A DNA stretch of 11,413 nucleotides from BRH-c32 sp041674625 (GCA_041674625.1 JBAYVI010000108.1:1-11413), one strand, 5' to 3'; counted from the stretch's first letter, positions 1 to 8,438 are shown. Notes: generated by a model not told the origin, from the letters alone. Translations and numbers: made by a program.

Positions 1-2
1 AT

Positions 3-338
3 AGTCAATATATCAATGACAAACAAAGAGCACAATCTTTCGATGAATTGATCATTGAAGACGAAGATGGAGAACTATTATATCCCGAAGATATGATTCA
101 AGACGAATTAAATTTAGAAGCGGAAATTGAAGCTGAATATTTCCATGAAGCTTTTTTAATAGCATTGGAAGAATTACCTCCAAAACAAAGGGATGTATTT
201 GTTTTGAACGAATTAGAAGATTTCACTCTTCAGGAGATTGCAGATAAAACAGGCGAAAGTATTAAAACTATTATATCAAGAAAACGTTATGCTGTTGCAC
301 ATTTACGTGAAAAATTAAAACCATTAAGTAACAAATAA
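3..338 (+). CDS. ECF-type RNA polymerase sigma factor, C-terminal part (5' end outside window)
   Basis: The reading frame is open from the first bases of the window to a TAA at 336-338, so the true start lies beyond the left edge; a TTG at 48 is only an internal codon. About 111 codons are visible. The first half is an acidic linker (EDEDGE, EIEAEYFHEAF) and the second half is sigma region 4: ALEELPPKQRDVFVLNELED, followed by a helix-turn-helix of the form FTLQEIADKTGESIKTIISR that would contact the -35 promoter element. This layout is that of ECF (group 4) sigma-70 factors, which redirect RNA polymerase to a small regulon. Region 2, which binds core and the -10 element, is not in view. The next gene, 20 bases downstream, encodes a small membrane protein, the usual place for a partner of an ECF sigma factor. 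The identification of region 4 is firm; the signal and regulon are unknown. Confidence 0.88.
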   Translation, partial: SQYINDKQRAQSFDELIIEDEDGELLYPEDMIQDELNLEAEIEAEYFHEAFLIALEELPPKQRDVFVLNELEDFTLQEIADKTGESIKTIISRKRYAVAHLREKLKPLSNK

Positions 339-348
339 ATATTAAAAT

Positions 349-352
349 GGAG
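349..352 (+). promoter_or_regulatory. Ribosome binding site that selects the ATG at 359
   Basis: A GGAG lies six bases before the ATG at 359. The upstream in-frame ATG at 347 overlaps this site and has only A/T-rich sequence before it, so 359 is the better start. Confidence 0.6.
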
Positions 353-358
353 AACTCA

Positions 359-718
359 ATGCATTTCAATAAAGATGATAAAAAAAGTGGAGCAAAAAGA
401 ATTGGTTATTTCATACTTGCACTAATAGGCGGAGTAATAGTTTTCGGCGGATTAGTAATGTACCTATGGAATGCTATTTTACCTCCAGTATTGGGAGTTG
501 CCTCAATTAATTTCCTACAGGCAATGGGAATATTTGTATTAGCTAAAATTCTATTTGGTGGTTTTCCCCATGGAGGTTCAAAAAGAGATAGTTTCCACCA
601 CTCATCTATTCACTCGAAAGAGATGAGAGAAAAATGGATGAATCTTACCCCTGAAGAAAGAGAAAAAATGAGAGAAAGCTGGACTGACCGCTTCCACAAA
701 AAAGAGAAATCAGAATAA
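359..718 (+). CDS. Small two-helix membrane protein linked to the sigma factor, function unknown
   Basis: This 119-residue protein (123 if the weaker ATG at 347 is used) has a short basic N-terminus, a hydrophobic helix at about residues 15-38 (glycine-rich, ending MYLW), a short loop with LPPVLG, and a second helix at about 48-68 (FLQAMGIFVLAKILFGGF). The remaining 50 residues are soluble and highly charged, beginning with a His-rich stretch (HHSSIHSKEMREKW) and continuing with NLTPEEREKMRESW. From general knowledge, proteins with this look (two helices, LW..LPP, AKILFGGF, then a PEERE/K-rich tail) recur next to ECF sigma factors in Bacteroidota-type genomes and are annotated as hypothetical. 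A role as membrane anchor, anti-sigma or co-factor of the sigma factor is inference from position; no zinc-binding anti-sigma motif is visible. The PEERE tail resembles that of Spy/CnrX-like periplasmic proteins only superficially. It is followed after 73 bases by the ABC transporter genes on the same strand. Confidence 0.8.
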   Translation: MHFNKDDKKSGAKRIGYFILALIGGVIVFGGLVMYLWNAILPPVLGVASINFLQAMGIFVLAKILFGGFPHGGSKRDSFHHSSIHSKEMREKWMNLTPEEREKMRESWTDRFHKKEKSE

Positions 719-764
719 TATTTATTTCTTATTCAACTAAACATTTAAAACACATTTATTATAA

Positions 765-779
765 GTAACTATATGTTAC
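765..779 (+). repeat. Perfect inverted repeat GTAAC-N5-GTTAC just before the ABC exporter ribosome binding site
   Basis: The arms are at 765-769 and 775-779 with the loop TATAT. The repeat ends one base before the AGGA (781-784) that serves the ATG at 792. It could be an operator, a small RNA hairpin or chance in AT-rich DNA. No regulator gene of a known operator family lies next to it. Confidence 0.35.
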
Positions 780-791
780 CAGGAAATAATT

Positions 792-1709
792 ATGCTCAAT
801 AATAGTATTGAAGTAAAAAATTTCACAAAAATATTCGGCGATTTTAAGGCTGTTGACGATATATCCTTCACTGTAGAGCAAGGAACTATATTCGGATTTT
901 TAGGACCCAATGGAGCTGGGAAAAGTACAACAATCAATACTCTCTGCACAATACAGGATAAAACAAGTGGCGAATTAAAAATTAACGGAAACGATTTAAC
1001 GCATTACAAGGGAAAAGTAAGAGAAGATATAGGAATTGTTTTCCAAGAACCAACATTAGATGGTAAATTGACGGTGGAAGAAAATCTAAAACTTCACTCC
1101 GTTTTTTATAATGTTCCAAAAGACGAGATTAAAAAAAGAATCGACTTTGTACTTGATATTGTTGATTTGATGGATTGGAAGAAAGCGCTTGTCGATAGTC
1201 TATCTGGTGGGATGAAAAGACGGGCTGAGATTGCAAGAGGTTTAGTCCATTTTCCAAAAATTCTTTTCTTAGATGAGCCAACTACTGGGCTCGATCCTCA
1301 AACTCGTGCTAACGTTTGGGATTATATCCGAAAGCTTCAGAAGCAAAAAAATATTACAATTTTTCTTACCACTCACTATATGGAAGAAGCCGAGATATGC
1401 AATAAAGTAGCAATAATTGATCATGGAAAAATTGTAGCATTCGATACTCCCCATAATCTTAAGAAGAATTTTACATCCACAATAATGAAAATTAAAAGTA
1501 AAGATTACTCTTTATTATTATCTTATCTCGAAACTCATTCTCTTCAATATAAATATGATGAGGATCATCTCATTATTTATATCACAAACTTAGAGACTAT
1601 CTTTTCTATTACAGAAAAATTCAAAGATACAATTGAAGATATTGAAATAAATAAAGGAACTCTCAACGATGTGTTTATTGCAATTACAGGAAAGGAGATA
1701 AGAATATAA
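792..1709 (+). CDS. ABC exporter ATP-binding protein (DrrA/CcmA-like, ABC-2 class)
   Basis: This cytoplasmic ATPase of 305 residues would drive an ABC-2 type exporter. All nucleotide-binding motifs are intact: Walker A GPNGAGKST (38-46), Q-loop VFQEP (Q85), signature LSGGM (137-141), Walker B ILFLDEP (157-163, catalytic E162), D-loop GLDP (166-169) and the switch histidine in TTHYMEEAE (H195). After the ATPase core there is a C-terminal extension of about 80 residues, as in the daunorubicin-resistance DrrA family, whose typical length of 300-330 it matches. An AGGA at 781-784 supports the ATG. Its TAA shares one base with the ATG of the permease gene, so the two are translationally coupled. 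The substrate cannot be read from the sequence; drugs, lipids or polysaccharide precursors are all carried by relatives. It may be co-transcribed with the sigma factor pair upstream. Confidence 0.95.
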   Translation: MLNNSIEVKNFTKIFGDFKAVDDISFTVEQGTIFGFLGPNGAGKSTTINTLCTIQDKTSGELKINGNDLTHYKGKVREDIGIVFQEPTLDGKLTVEENLKLHSVFYNVPKDEIKKRIDFVLDIVDLMDWKKALVDSLSGGMKRRAEIARGLVHFPKILFLDEPTTGLDPQTRANVWDYIRKLQKQKNITIFLTTHYMEEAEICNKVAIIDHGKIVAFDTPHNLKKNFTSTIMKIKSKDYSLLLSYLETHSLQYKYDEDHLIIYITNLETIFSITEKFKDTIEDIEINKGTLNDVFIAITGKEIRI

Positions 1710-2539
1710 TGCGCCCAATAATAGCACTCGTAACAAGAAATTTAATTAAGTTAAGCAGAGATAAAATGAAACTTTTCTTTACTTTTTTTATGTCTGGAAT
1801 GCTTCTATTTATTTTTTCATTTGTAACTAAATCTATGGTTTTAGATTTAGAACATCCTCTCAACTACTTAATTTCCGGAATTATCATTATGACAGTATTT
1901 CAATCGTCATTAAATAATTCAATGAGCATACTTGAGGATATATCTTCCGGATTTATGAAAGAAATTTTAGTCGCCCCAATTAAAAGATGGCAAATTGCTA
2001 TCGGACAAGTTCTATCTTCCGCCATTGTTGCTATTATTCAAGGACTGATAATTATTGTTGCAGGATTATTTATGGGGCTGAATATTGATTTGTTTCATAG
2101 TGTATTAGTAATAATTCTCATGAGTTTAGTTGGTCTAACCTCCAGTGCACTCGGTTTATACTTAGCCGCAATTGCAAAAGACTCAACAAATTTTCAACTT
2201 CTAATTACTATACTAACCTTTCCACTGACTTTTTTATCTGGTGCTTATATTCCGATTATGGCTTTACCTAAAGTGATTATTCCTATTGTTTATCTAAACC
2301 CTTTGACTTATGCAACTGCGGCTTTTAGATATGTTGTACTCAATTTAGAAACATTATCGAGCGAAGAATTGATTAAAATGGGAATTAATTTTCCGATAGG
2401 AGGATTTGTTATTACACCTTTATTGAGTACATTTTTAATAATCGTTTTGGGAACACTATTTTTTGTTCTATGCGTTAATAAGTTTAATAGTGCAGATTTT
2501 TCGAGGGTTAAAGTTTCCAAGCAACGTGGGCATAGATAA
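1709..2539 (+). CDS. ABC-2 type exporter permease
   Basis: This inner-membrane partner of the preceding ATPase has 276 residues, the normal size for the ABC-2 family. Six hydrophobic segments are visible at about 22-40, 52-72, 99-123, 129-154, 163-185 and 236-256. Family hallmarks are the cytoplasmic EILVAPIKRWQIAIGQ segment (85-100), which resembles the coupling region of NodJ/DrrB-type permeases, and the LSGAYIPI...LNPLTYATAAFR block (176-207). The ATG overlaps the ATPase stop codon (TAATG), with an AGGAG about 11 bases upstream. One ATPase and one permease together would form a homodimeric exporter of two copies each. The C-terminal tail (SRVKVSKQRGHR) is basic and cytoplasmic. A strong terminator follows within 11 bases, so this is the last gene of the operon. 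Substrate unknown. Confidence 0.92.
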   Translation: MRPIIALVTRNLIKLSRDKMKLFFTFFMSGMLLFIFSFVTKSMVLDLEHPLNYLISGIIIMTVFQSSLNNSMSILEDISSGFMKEILVAPIKRWQIAIGQVLSSAIVAIIQGLIIIVAGLFMGLNIDLFHSVLVIILMSLVGLTSSALGLYLAAIAKDSTNFQLLITILTFPLTFLSGAYIPIMALPKVIIPIVYLNPLTYATAAFRYVVLNLETLSSEELIKMGINFPIGGFVITPLLSTFLIIVLGTLFFVLCVNKFNSADFSRVKVSKQRGHR

Positions 2540-2549
2540 TTGAATAAAA

Positions 2550-2587
2550 AAACTATCGCCTTGCAAAATGCAGCAAAGCGATAGTTT
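2550..2587. terminator. Bidirectional rho-independent terminator between convergent genes
   Basis: A 10-base perfect stem (2550-2559 with 2578-2587, core AACTATCGC/GCGATAGTT) continues after one mismatch as four more pairs closing an 8-base loop. On the plus strand it is followed by GATTTTTCTTT; on the minus strand by a seven-T run (A7 at 2546-2552). It therefore can stop both the permease transcript and the receptor transcript coming from the right. Confidence 0.85.
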
Positions 2588-2620
2588 GATTTTTCTTTGT
2601 TGGCTAATACTAAGTTTTTA

Positions 2621-5110
2621 TTAAAACATCGATTCTTGATCCGGTCCGTCATTCTGACGAGGTTTATTGCGATCTTGTTGAGAAGGATTTAATCGGTATG
2701 AAACTCCGAGATATAAATTTCTCGAATCCATTCTGCGTGTTGAATTAGATAAGAAACCAAGTCCTGTTGTTTCGCTATCAAACTTGCGCGAATTAAATAA
2801 GTCAGTTAATCGAAGAGTAACAGATAAATTACCATTCATAAAATCTTTTCTAAGAGCCATATCAGCGAAATAAGTTTCTTTCATTCTGCTTTGAGCTGTA
2901 ACTATCCCACCACCCCAACCCATAGACATAATATAACTTGGTGAATTATAATTAAATATTAATTGTAAAATTAATCCGGCAGGTAGATTCATATTAGAAT
3001 TTAGTTTCGCAGTCCATGAATTGCTATTTACATTAATGTTAGCAACTCCCTTATCATCCAAGATTGTTTTGAAGATAGATACATTGGCATTTACTTTCCA
3101 AAAATCCCATATTGAAGACGTAGCCACGAATTCAGCTCCATAACTTTGGCTATATGAGATGTTCTGGAATGTGCTATATGTTACTCCGGTTGGCATGAGT
3201 GTAGAAATAGTAGAGATTACATCATTGGTCTCTTTGTAAAATAAAGTAGAAGAAAGTGATGTTTTACCAATATATTTTGAAAGTCCGACTTCAAGCGAAT
3301 TAATATACTGAGGATTTAGTTTTGGATTACCTTGGAATATATTCAATGAGTCAGAATAGTCTGTATAAGGATTTAATTGGCGGTTATTCGGTCTATCGAC
3401 TCTTCTGCTGTAACTAAACATACCTTCATAATCACTGCCAAAATCGTAACTAAGATGAACAGATGGATAGGCACTAAAATAATTATTATCAAAGGAATCG
3501 TTTTTATTTACTAAAGAGGCATCGATTACTACTTGCTCTAATCTAATACCTGCTTGATATTTCAATCCGCCCCAAATATTGGAATATATTCCCCATCCAG
3601 CAATATTTTGTTCGTTGTAATCAAAATAGTTTTGAAGAGAAATATCTTCATTCCAATTGGATGATTTTAAATCGAGATTATAGTATTCATTTCTTGTATT
3701 CAAATTTTTATTTGTGTATTTGGCACCTGTTTCTATTCTGCCGAAATCCTGAATTGGATCGATATAATTTAATTCAGCCGTATACATACGATGTTTATTA
3801 TCAGTAAGTGATTTTGATATTGTGTTTATAACTGGCTGAATTGAATTTTGATCGATATTCTGAGTAGAGTTCATTTTGCTATCATCAAAATCTGCTTCTA
3901 TCGTTAATTCTCTTCCCTTTGTATCATAAGTCTTTTTGTAAAGTAAACTATAATCAAAAGAATGATGGTTACGATCGGAATTATTAGTACGCATAAAAGA
4001 TTGAACCGGATTAGACAAGCCACTTAAATTTTGATTCTCCAAAATGCTCTTATTTCCAAAATCCATTGTTCTGTACTTAAAATTTAATCCGAGAGTATTT
4101 TGACCATCGATAAACCAATCAGAACCAAGCGAAACATTTTGCATACCCATATCATTTTTAAAAAACTGAGATTGATTTAATTGAGAGACTCCAGCAGAAA
4201 AGAAATTAGAACGGAGTGTACTATTAGAGCCATCGAATTTATTAAACCGGGTGTCATAACTTCCGTATACATTTACGTCTTGACCGCGAAGATTCATATT
4301 AATTGAAGTATTATATTTATCACCGGTTCCAGCATTAAGTGAAAACACACCATTAACACCGATATTAGATTTTTTCTTAGTAATGATATTTATTATGCCG
4401 GCAGTTCCCTCAGGATCATATCTAGCCGAAGGATTTGTAACGAGTTCTATCGATTCGATTGTGGAAGCAGGTAATTGCTGAAGTATATCAGAAGCCGAAA
4501 GTCCTTCAGTACCACCGGGGCGACCGTCAATTAAAATTTTAAGATTGGAATTATTTCTGAATTTTACTCCACCATCTGCATCGACTGTAACCGATGGAAC
4601 ATTCTGCATTACGTCAAGTGCATTGCCTCCTGAACTTGCAATATTTTTATCTACATTAATTACTTTTTTATCGAGATTATGTTGAACCATCTCCTGCTCA
4701 CCCGTAACAACAACTGACTGAACCTGAAAAGCGGTAGGCTTTATATAAATATCGCCAAGATTAGTTTCCTTATTGCGAGGATTTATGGAAATGCTGTCAA
4801 TATAGATTGTTTCAAAACCTATAAAAGAAATTTTCGCATAAAATCTGCCTGGAGATAATTTTTCTAAAGAGAATTGCCCTTTTTTATCAGTAACTGTACC
4901 TGTTACCATTGTAGAATCGCGGTACCGAAAAAGGACAACATTGCTATATTCAATTGCACCTTTATCTTGAGAATCTAAAACACGACCAAAAACTTTGCCA
5001 TCAGCCATTAAAATAGCTCCTGCGGGACGCTGTCCTCCCATCTGCTGTTGAGCATTTACAGAAAGTGACATAAAAAATAGAAGAAACAGAAAAATCCTGA
5101 ATTTTTGCAT
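2621..5110 (-). CDS. TonB-dependent outer-membrane receptor (CarboxypepD_reg-like + plug + beta-barrel)
   Basis: This 829-residue outer-membrane protein begins with a signal peptide (about 1-20, ending SVNA before QQQ). A carboxypeptidase-regulatory-like beta-sandwich spans roughly 38-123 (FGRVLDSQDKGAIEYSNVVL, then GTVTDKKGQFSLEKLSPG). Next is a plug domain at about 130-246, with SVVVTG (132-137), VMQNVPSV (167-174), LIDGRP (193-198) and SARYDPEGTAGIINIITKK (228-246). The remaining residues, rich in alternating aromatic/polar strands, form the barrel. This architecture matches the 'outer membrane beta-barrel family' of Bacteroidota TonB receptors, whose usual length is 750-950. No SusD-type lipoprotein gene is adjacent, so a glycan uptake SusC role is not supported; the ligand is unknown. 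A short polar tail rich in Pro, Gln, Asn and Asp follows the last barrel strand (NLYLGVSYRL) and ends in Phe. AAGGT about 8 bases upstream supports the start. No TonB box was recognised. Confidence 0.92.
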   Translation of the reverse strand: MQKFRIFLFLLFFMSLSVNAQQQMGGQRPAGAILMADGKVFGRVLDSQDKGAIEYSNVVLFRYRDSTMVTGTVTDKKGQFSLEKLSPGRFYAKISFIGFETIYIDSISINPRNKETNLGDIYIKPTAFQVQSVVVTGEQEMVQHNLDKKVINVDKNIASSGGNALDVMQNVPSVTVDADGGVKFRNNSNLKILIDGRPGGTEGLSASDILQQLPASTIESIELVTNPSARYDPEGTAGIINIITKKKSNIGVNGVFSLNAGTGDKYNTSINMNLRGQDVNVYGSYDTRFNKFDGSNSTLRSNFFSAGVSQLNQSQFFKNDMGMQNVSLGSDWFIDGQNTLGLNFKYRTMDFGNKSILENQNLSGLSNPVQSFMRTNNSDRNHHSFDYSLLYKKTYDTKGRELTIEADFDDSKMNSTQNIDQNSIQPVINTISKSLTDNKHRMYTAELNYIDPIQDFGRIETGAKYTNKNLNTRNEYYNLDLKSSNWNEDISLQNYFDYNEQNIAGWGIYSNIWGGLKYQAGIRLEQVVIDASLVNKNDSFDNNYFSAYPSVHLSYDFGSDYEGMFSYSRRVDRPNNRQLNPYTDYSDSLNIFQGNPKLNPQYINSLEVGLSKYIGKTSLSSTLFYKETNDVISTISTLMPTGVTYSTFQNISYSQSYGAEFVATSSIWDFWKVNANVSIFKTILDDKGVANINVNSNSWTAKLNSNMNLPAGLILQLIFNYNSPSYIMSMGWGGGIVTAQSRMKETYFADMALRKDFMNGNLSVTLRLTDLFNSRKFDSETTGLGFLSNSTRRMDSRNLYLGVSYRLNPSQQDRNKPRQNDGPDQESMF

Positions 5111-5187
5111 TACTTATTACCTTATTATGAGATTTTATTAATGATTTAACACAAGCGGATGTAAAAAAGTTTAATAGAGGTGATTTC

Positions 5188-5205
5188 TAATAAAAACTTT
5201 TATTA
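5188..5205. repeat. AT-only palindrome upstream of the receptor gene
   Basis: TAATAAAA and TTTTATTA flank two bases, 78 bases or more before the receptor start within the 257-base gap behind the kinase gene. It could be a regulator site for the receptor promoter, but base composition alone makes such palindromes common here. I see no convincing terminator for the kinase transcript in this gap. Confidence 0.25.
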
Positions 5206-5367
5206 AAACCGAAGATTAGATGCTTAATGTGGGGGATTAGTTCCGCGAAAAACAGCTAAAATTATTAAATATCAGCAAATAGCTATTAGACCTAATTTGG
5301 AGAGTTGAAATTGGCGGATGTCTGAAGATGGTAGAAAGATACTCTTATAAATCGACTACACTCAAAA

Positions 5368-8058
5368 CTAATAAAATGTTATGATAAAGGAAGTGCCTTT
5401 TCCTTTTTCACTTTCTACACGAATTTCTGCGTCATTAATGTTACAGTAGTTCTTAACTAGTGCAAGTCCGAGACCTGTACCTTCAAATTTTCGAGTGTAA
5501 CCCTCTTCTTCCTGTGAAAATGGAGTAAACAAACGTGATTTATACTCATCTGACATTCCAATGCCTGTATCTGAAATCGACATTTCAATTTGATTAAGCG
5601 ATTTTTTATCAAGAGCAATCGTAATTCTTCCTCTTTCAGTATATTTCATTGCATTATCAATTAAGTTAGCGGTAATCTGTCCTAAACTATATTCATCTGC
5701 ATACAATGAATAATCCTCACCTTGTTTAACATTAAGAAGCAATTCTAACCCTTTTGATCGAATAGCTTCCTTATACTCACTTACAACTTTATTAATAATA
5801 TCGTACTCTAAATCAATTTTGCGATAAGAAGGAATGTAGCTGCCTAATTGCATCTCAGACATATTTAGAATCAGGTCTATGGTTCTTATAAGTCGTTTTG
5901 AAGCCGAGGAGATACTATTAAATCCTTCCACAAACACATCATCAATTTTTTCTATCACTTCCTCTTTAATCAGTCCAAGGAAACTAAGAATAACATTAAT
6001 TGGAGAACGAATTTCATGCGACATTTGAGCAAGAAATTCGGTTTTTACTTTATCAGCATTTTCTGCCTGTTCGCGAGCTTGTAGAAGTTCATCTTCATAA
6101 TTTTTTAAGTCATTAATATCAGTTATAAATCCTTCTATAAAAAGGACTTCGCCAAATTCATCAAAGATTGTTTTTCCTTTTTCCCAAACCCACCTTATCT
6201 CACCATCGGCACGTTTAATTTTATAAACAAAATTGTGTTGAGATTTTCTATCTCTTGCTTTGTCGGTTTCTTCTAAAATCATTTGGTGAAATTCGGGAAG
6301 AATTAGCTCCTTATATGAAATTAGATTATTATAGAGAAGGGCTTCAAGAGAATAACCGGTTAAATGTTGGACACCCTCACTCACGAAAAGCATCGTCCAA
6401 TCATCATCGTACTTGCACCTATAAGCCATACCAGGTAAATTAGAGAAAAGAGTTTCGAGCATTCTCTGATTTTCGGAGAGCTGATACTCTGCAGCCATTC
6501 TTTTATCTTCTTCAAGCATAAACTCAAGTGCATAACCCAAATCCATTGCCAATTCTTTTAGAATATCAATTTCCTTTGTTTCGAAGAAGTTATCAGTATC
6601 TGAAAATAATGATATAAAAGCTTCAATTTTTCCATTAGCCAAGATTGCAAAAATGCCAAATGATTTTATACCATACATCATAATTTCTTTAACCCATTCA
6701 GAATTCGGATCATAACTATCTAAATTCTGACTTACGAAATAATCTTTTTTAAAATTTTTGTTATTGTCAATTCCAAATAGATTATTTAGATCATTAAACG
6801 TAATGAGACTTTTCCCCGGAATAATTTCCGAACCAGATTTGGCTATCAAATTGATTTTTTTATTTTCATAATCGATTTCACTAATTTTAGCAGCAATATA
6901 TTTTCCATCAGCAACGGCTATATTGCACGCTTCTTCAAATAATCTATGCTTTTCTTTAACACGAACAATTGATTGATTAATATTACTTAATACAGTTAAA
7001 GTACGGTTTAGTTTAACTATCTTTTTATTATAATTGCTTGTCAGTTCTGCTTTTTCGGATTCGGATTTCACCTGTTCTTGTAACAATTTTTTTTCATTAT
7101 CTCTAAAAAGAAAAAAAATAAATACTCCTATTACAGTTATTAGCAATGTAGAAACAGTAAGAAGAAGGTAAGCTCTTATATAAAGATCGGCATAGATTTC
7201 ATCATTGTCCTGCTTGGTAATTAGGAACCAATCAGTATTCTTTATGGGTCTAGAATCAGCCGTTACTTCTTTATTACGGTAATCAACTCCATCAATAATA
7301 CCCTGCTTACCAGAAATACCCTGCGAAGTTGGGAGATTTTTTAATGAAAGCGGTATTTTAAGTTTTAGTGCGCTTTCTTTCTTATGTCTTAATTCGTTAA
7401 GATAAATCACATCATTATTTGATCGTCTAACAATAACAAATTCCATTGATTCAGTTTTATATGGAGCTTTGTTAATCATCGGGTAGAGATATGCAAAAGG
7501 ATCGACATCAAGAACAATTATGCAAGATTGGTTCTTTGCTGATATTGGGATAAAAATATCTAAATGGATTCTATCAGTACTATGTGCATAATGAATATCA
7601 TTAATTTTTATTTGGGATTGATTCATTCTAAGTTTAAGAATGCGCTTATTGTAACTTGGCAGAAGCAATGATGATGAAGCAGATGTAATTCTTCTTTCTC
7701 CCGTTGAATCCAACAAATAAACACCCGCATAGTCATTAGAGAATCGGATATTATCGAAGAAATTACTAATCTCGGCTTTTAAACGGGGGTCTCCATTATT
7801 ACAATATTTTTCTAATGCACCAATGAGAAATGGATTACTTTGAATATTCCGGGCATCAGCAAGCCGTTCGGAGATCCAATCCGAGATTTGACTCTCCTTT
7901 AGTTGACCGATAGATTGCAGTTCATTATACTTAATTTTTTTTAAGTTGTCTTTAAGAGCAAAATAAATAACAAAACCGGCTGAAATAATCATGATTACGG
8001 TTATTAAATAAATTACTACTAATCTATTTTTATTCTGTCTTAGGTCCTTTCCTGTCAT
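5368..8058 (-). CDS. Membrane sensor histidine kinase (periplasmic sensor - GAF-like - PAS - HisKA - HATPase)
   Basis: This 896-residue two-component kinase has a transmembrane helix at about 13-35, a periplasmic sensor of about 255 residues that looks like a Cache-type domain (VYLLDSTGERRITSAS, WFLITKQD just before the second helix), and a second helix at about 294-318. A coiled linker leads to a GAF-like region (about 370-515, with GIFAILANGKIEAFISLFSD) and a PAS domain (about 531-650, LFVSEGVQHLTGYS, ending EGFITDIND). The phospho-acceptor histidine is H681 in SHEIRSPIN. The ATP-binding domain has an N box around N798-T807 (NLIDNAMKYT), G1 DTGIGM (830-835), F box LFTPFSQ (843-849) and G2 EGTGLGLAL (859-867). 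All catalytic residues are present. There is no receiver domain and no response regulator within the window, so the partner is unknown. The ATG at 8058 has only a weak ribosome site. The GAF and Cache assignments are less sure than the kinase core. Confidence 0.93.
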   Translation of the reverse strand: MTGKDLRQNKNRLVVIYLITVIMIISAGFVIYFALKDNLKKIKYNELQSIGQLKESQISDWISERLADARNIQSNPFLIGALEKYCNNGDPRLKAEISNFFDNIRFSNDYAGVYLLDSTGERRITSASSSLLLPSYNKRILKLRMNQSQIKINDIHYAHSTDRIHLDIFIPISAKNQSCIIVLDVDPFAYLYPMINKAPYKTESMEFVIVRRSNNDVIYLNELRHKKESALKLKIPLSLKNLPTSQGISGKQGIIDGVDYRNKEVTADSRPIKNTDWFLITKQDNDEIYADLYIRAYLLLTVSTLLITVIGVFIFFLFRDNEKKLLQEQVKSESEKAELTSNYNKKIVKLNRTLTVLSNINQSIVRVKEKHRLFEEACNIAVADGKYIAAKISEIDYENKKINLIAKSGSEIIPGKSLITFNDLNNLFGIDNNKNFKKDYFVSQNLDSYDPNSEWVKEIMMYGIKSFGIFAILANGKIEAFISLFSDTDNFFETKEIDILKELAMDLGYALEFMLEEDKRMAAEYQLSENQRMLETLFSNLPGMAYRCKYDDDWTMLFVSEGVQHLTGYSLEALLYNNLISYKELILPEFHQMILEETDKARDRKSQHNFVYKIKRADGEIRWVWEKGKTIFDEFGEVLFIEGFITDINDLKNYEDELLQAREQAENADKVKTEFLAQMSHEIRSPINVILSFLGLIKEEVIEKIDDVFVEGFNSISSASKRLIRTIDLILNMSEMQLGSYIPSYRKIDLEYDIINKVVSEYKEAIRSKGLELLLNVKQGEDYSLYADEYSLGQITANLIDNAMKYTERGRITIALDKKSLNQIEMSISDTGIGMSDEYKSRLFTPFSQEEEGYTRKFEGTGLGLALVKNYCNINDAEIRVESEKGKGTSFIITFY

Positions 8059-8438
8059 AACGAGCTTATATTAATAATATGGACGATATAGTCCGAGCAA
8101 ATCCCATAAACTATTATCGAAGGAATTTTAAAATAATGAAATGGAAATACAAAAAGAAGGGAATAATGAGAGAATTCAAATAATTATTAATAGGATATTT
8201 TAAACTTATTCGCGTTCAATTTTGATTTGTGTTTAACTCGATAAGCTAGGAAGAGATAATCCTTGGTGAGAAAAAAAGGCAACTTTAAAGTAATGTGTTT
8301 TTGAGTGAAGTTGATTAAATAGTTTGTGAATTGTGATAAATGATTTTGATGATTTTATTCATCCATATTTTACTGATTATGAAAGCACATTTTATGATTA
8401 GGGATTTAAGAACATTAAGTCAACAAGTAGTAACTATA

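Noticed and set aside
48..50. TTG as start of the sigma factor gene
   Set aside because: The frame is open to the left edge and the protein upstream reads as normal sigma linker sequence; the gene is simply cut by the window.
1269..1454. 61-codon open frame antisense to the ABC ATPase gene
   Set aside because: It lies opposite the conserved Walker B region, has no family resemblance and is explained by the coding constraint of the true gene.
2308..2652. 114-codon minus-strand frame across the end of the permease, the terminator and the end of the receptor gene
   Set aside because: It overlaps two well-supported genes and reads through the terminator; its composition does not resemble a protein.
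5111..5367. Rho-independent terminator for the kinase gene
   Set aside because: Only short A/T stems were found, none followed by a clear T tract on the minus strand.
6255..6443. 62-codon plus-strand frame within the histidine kinase gene
   Set aside because: It is antisense to the PAS domain of a clear gene, with no ribosome site or recognisable product.
8136..8168. Ten-codon reading frame (lysine-rich) with AAGGA upstream in the gap before the kinase
   Set aside because: It is too short, the spacing to AAGGA is long, and A-rich DNA gives such frames by chance.
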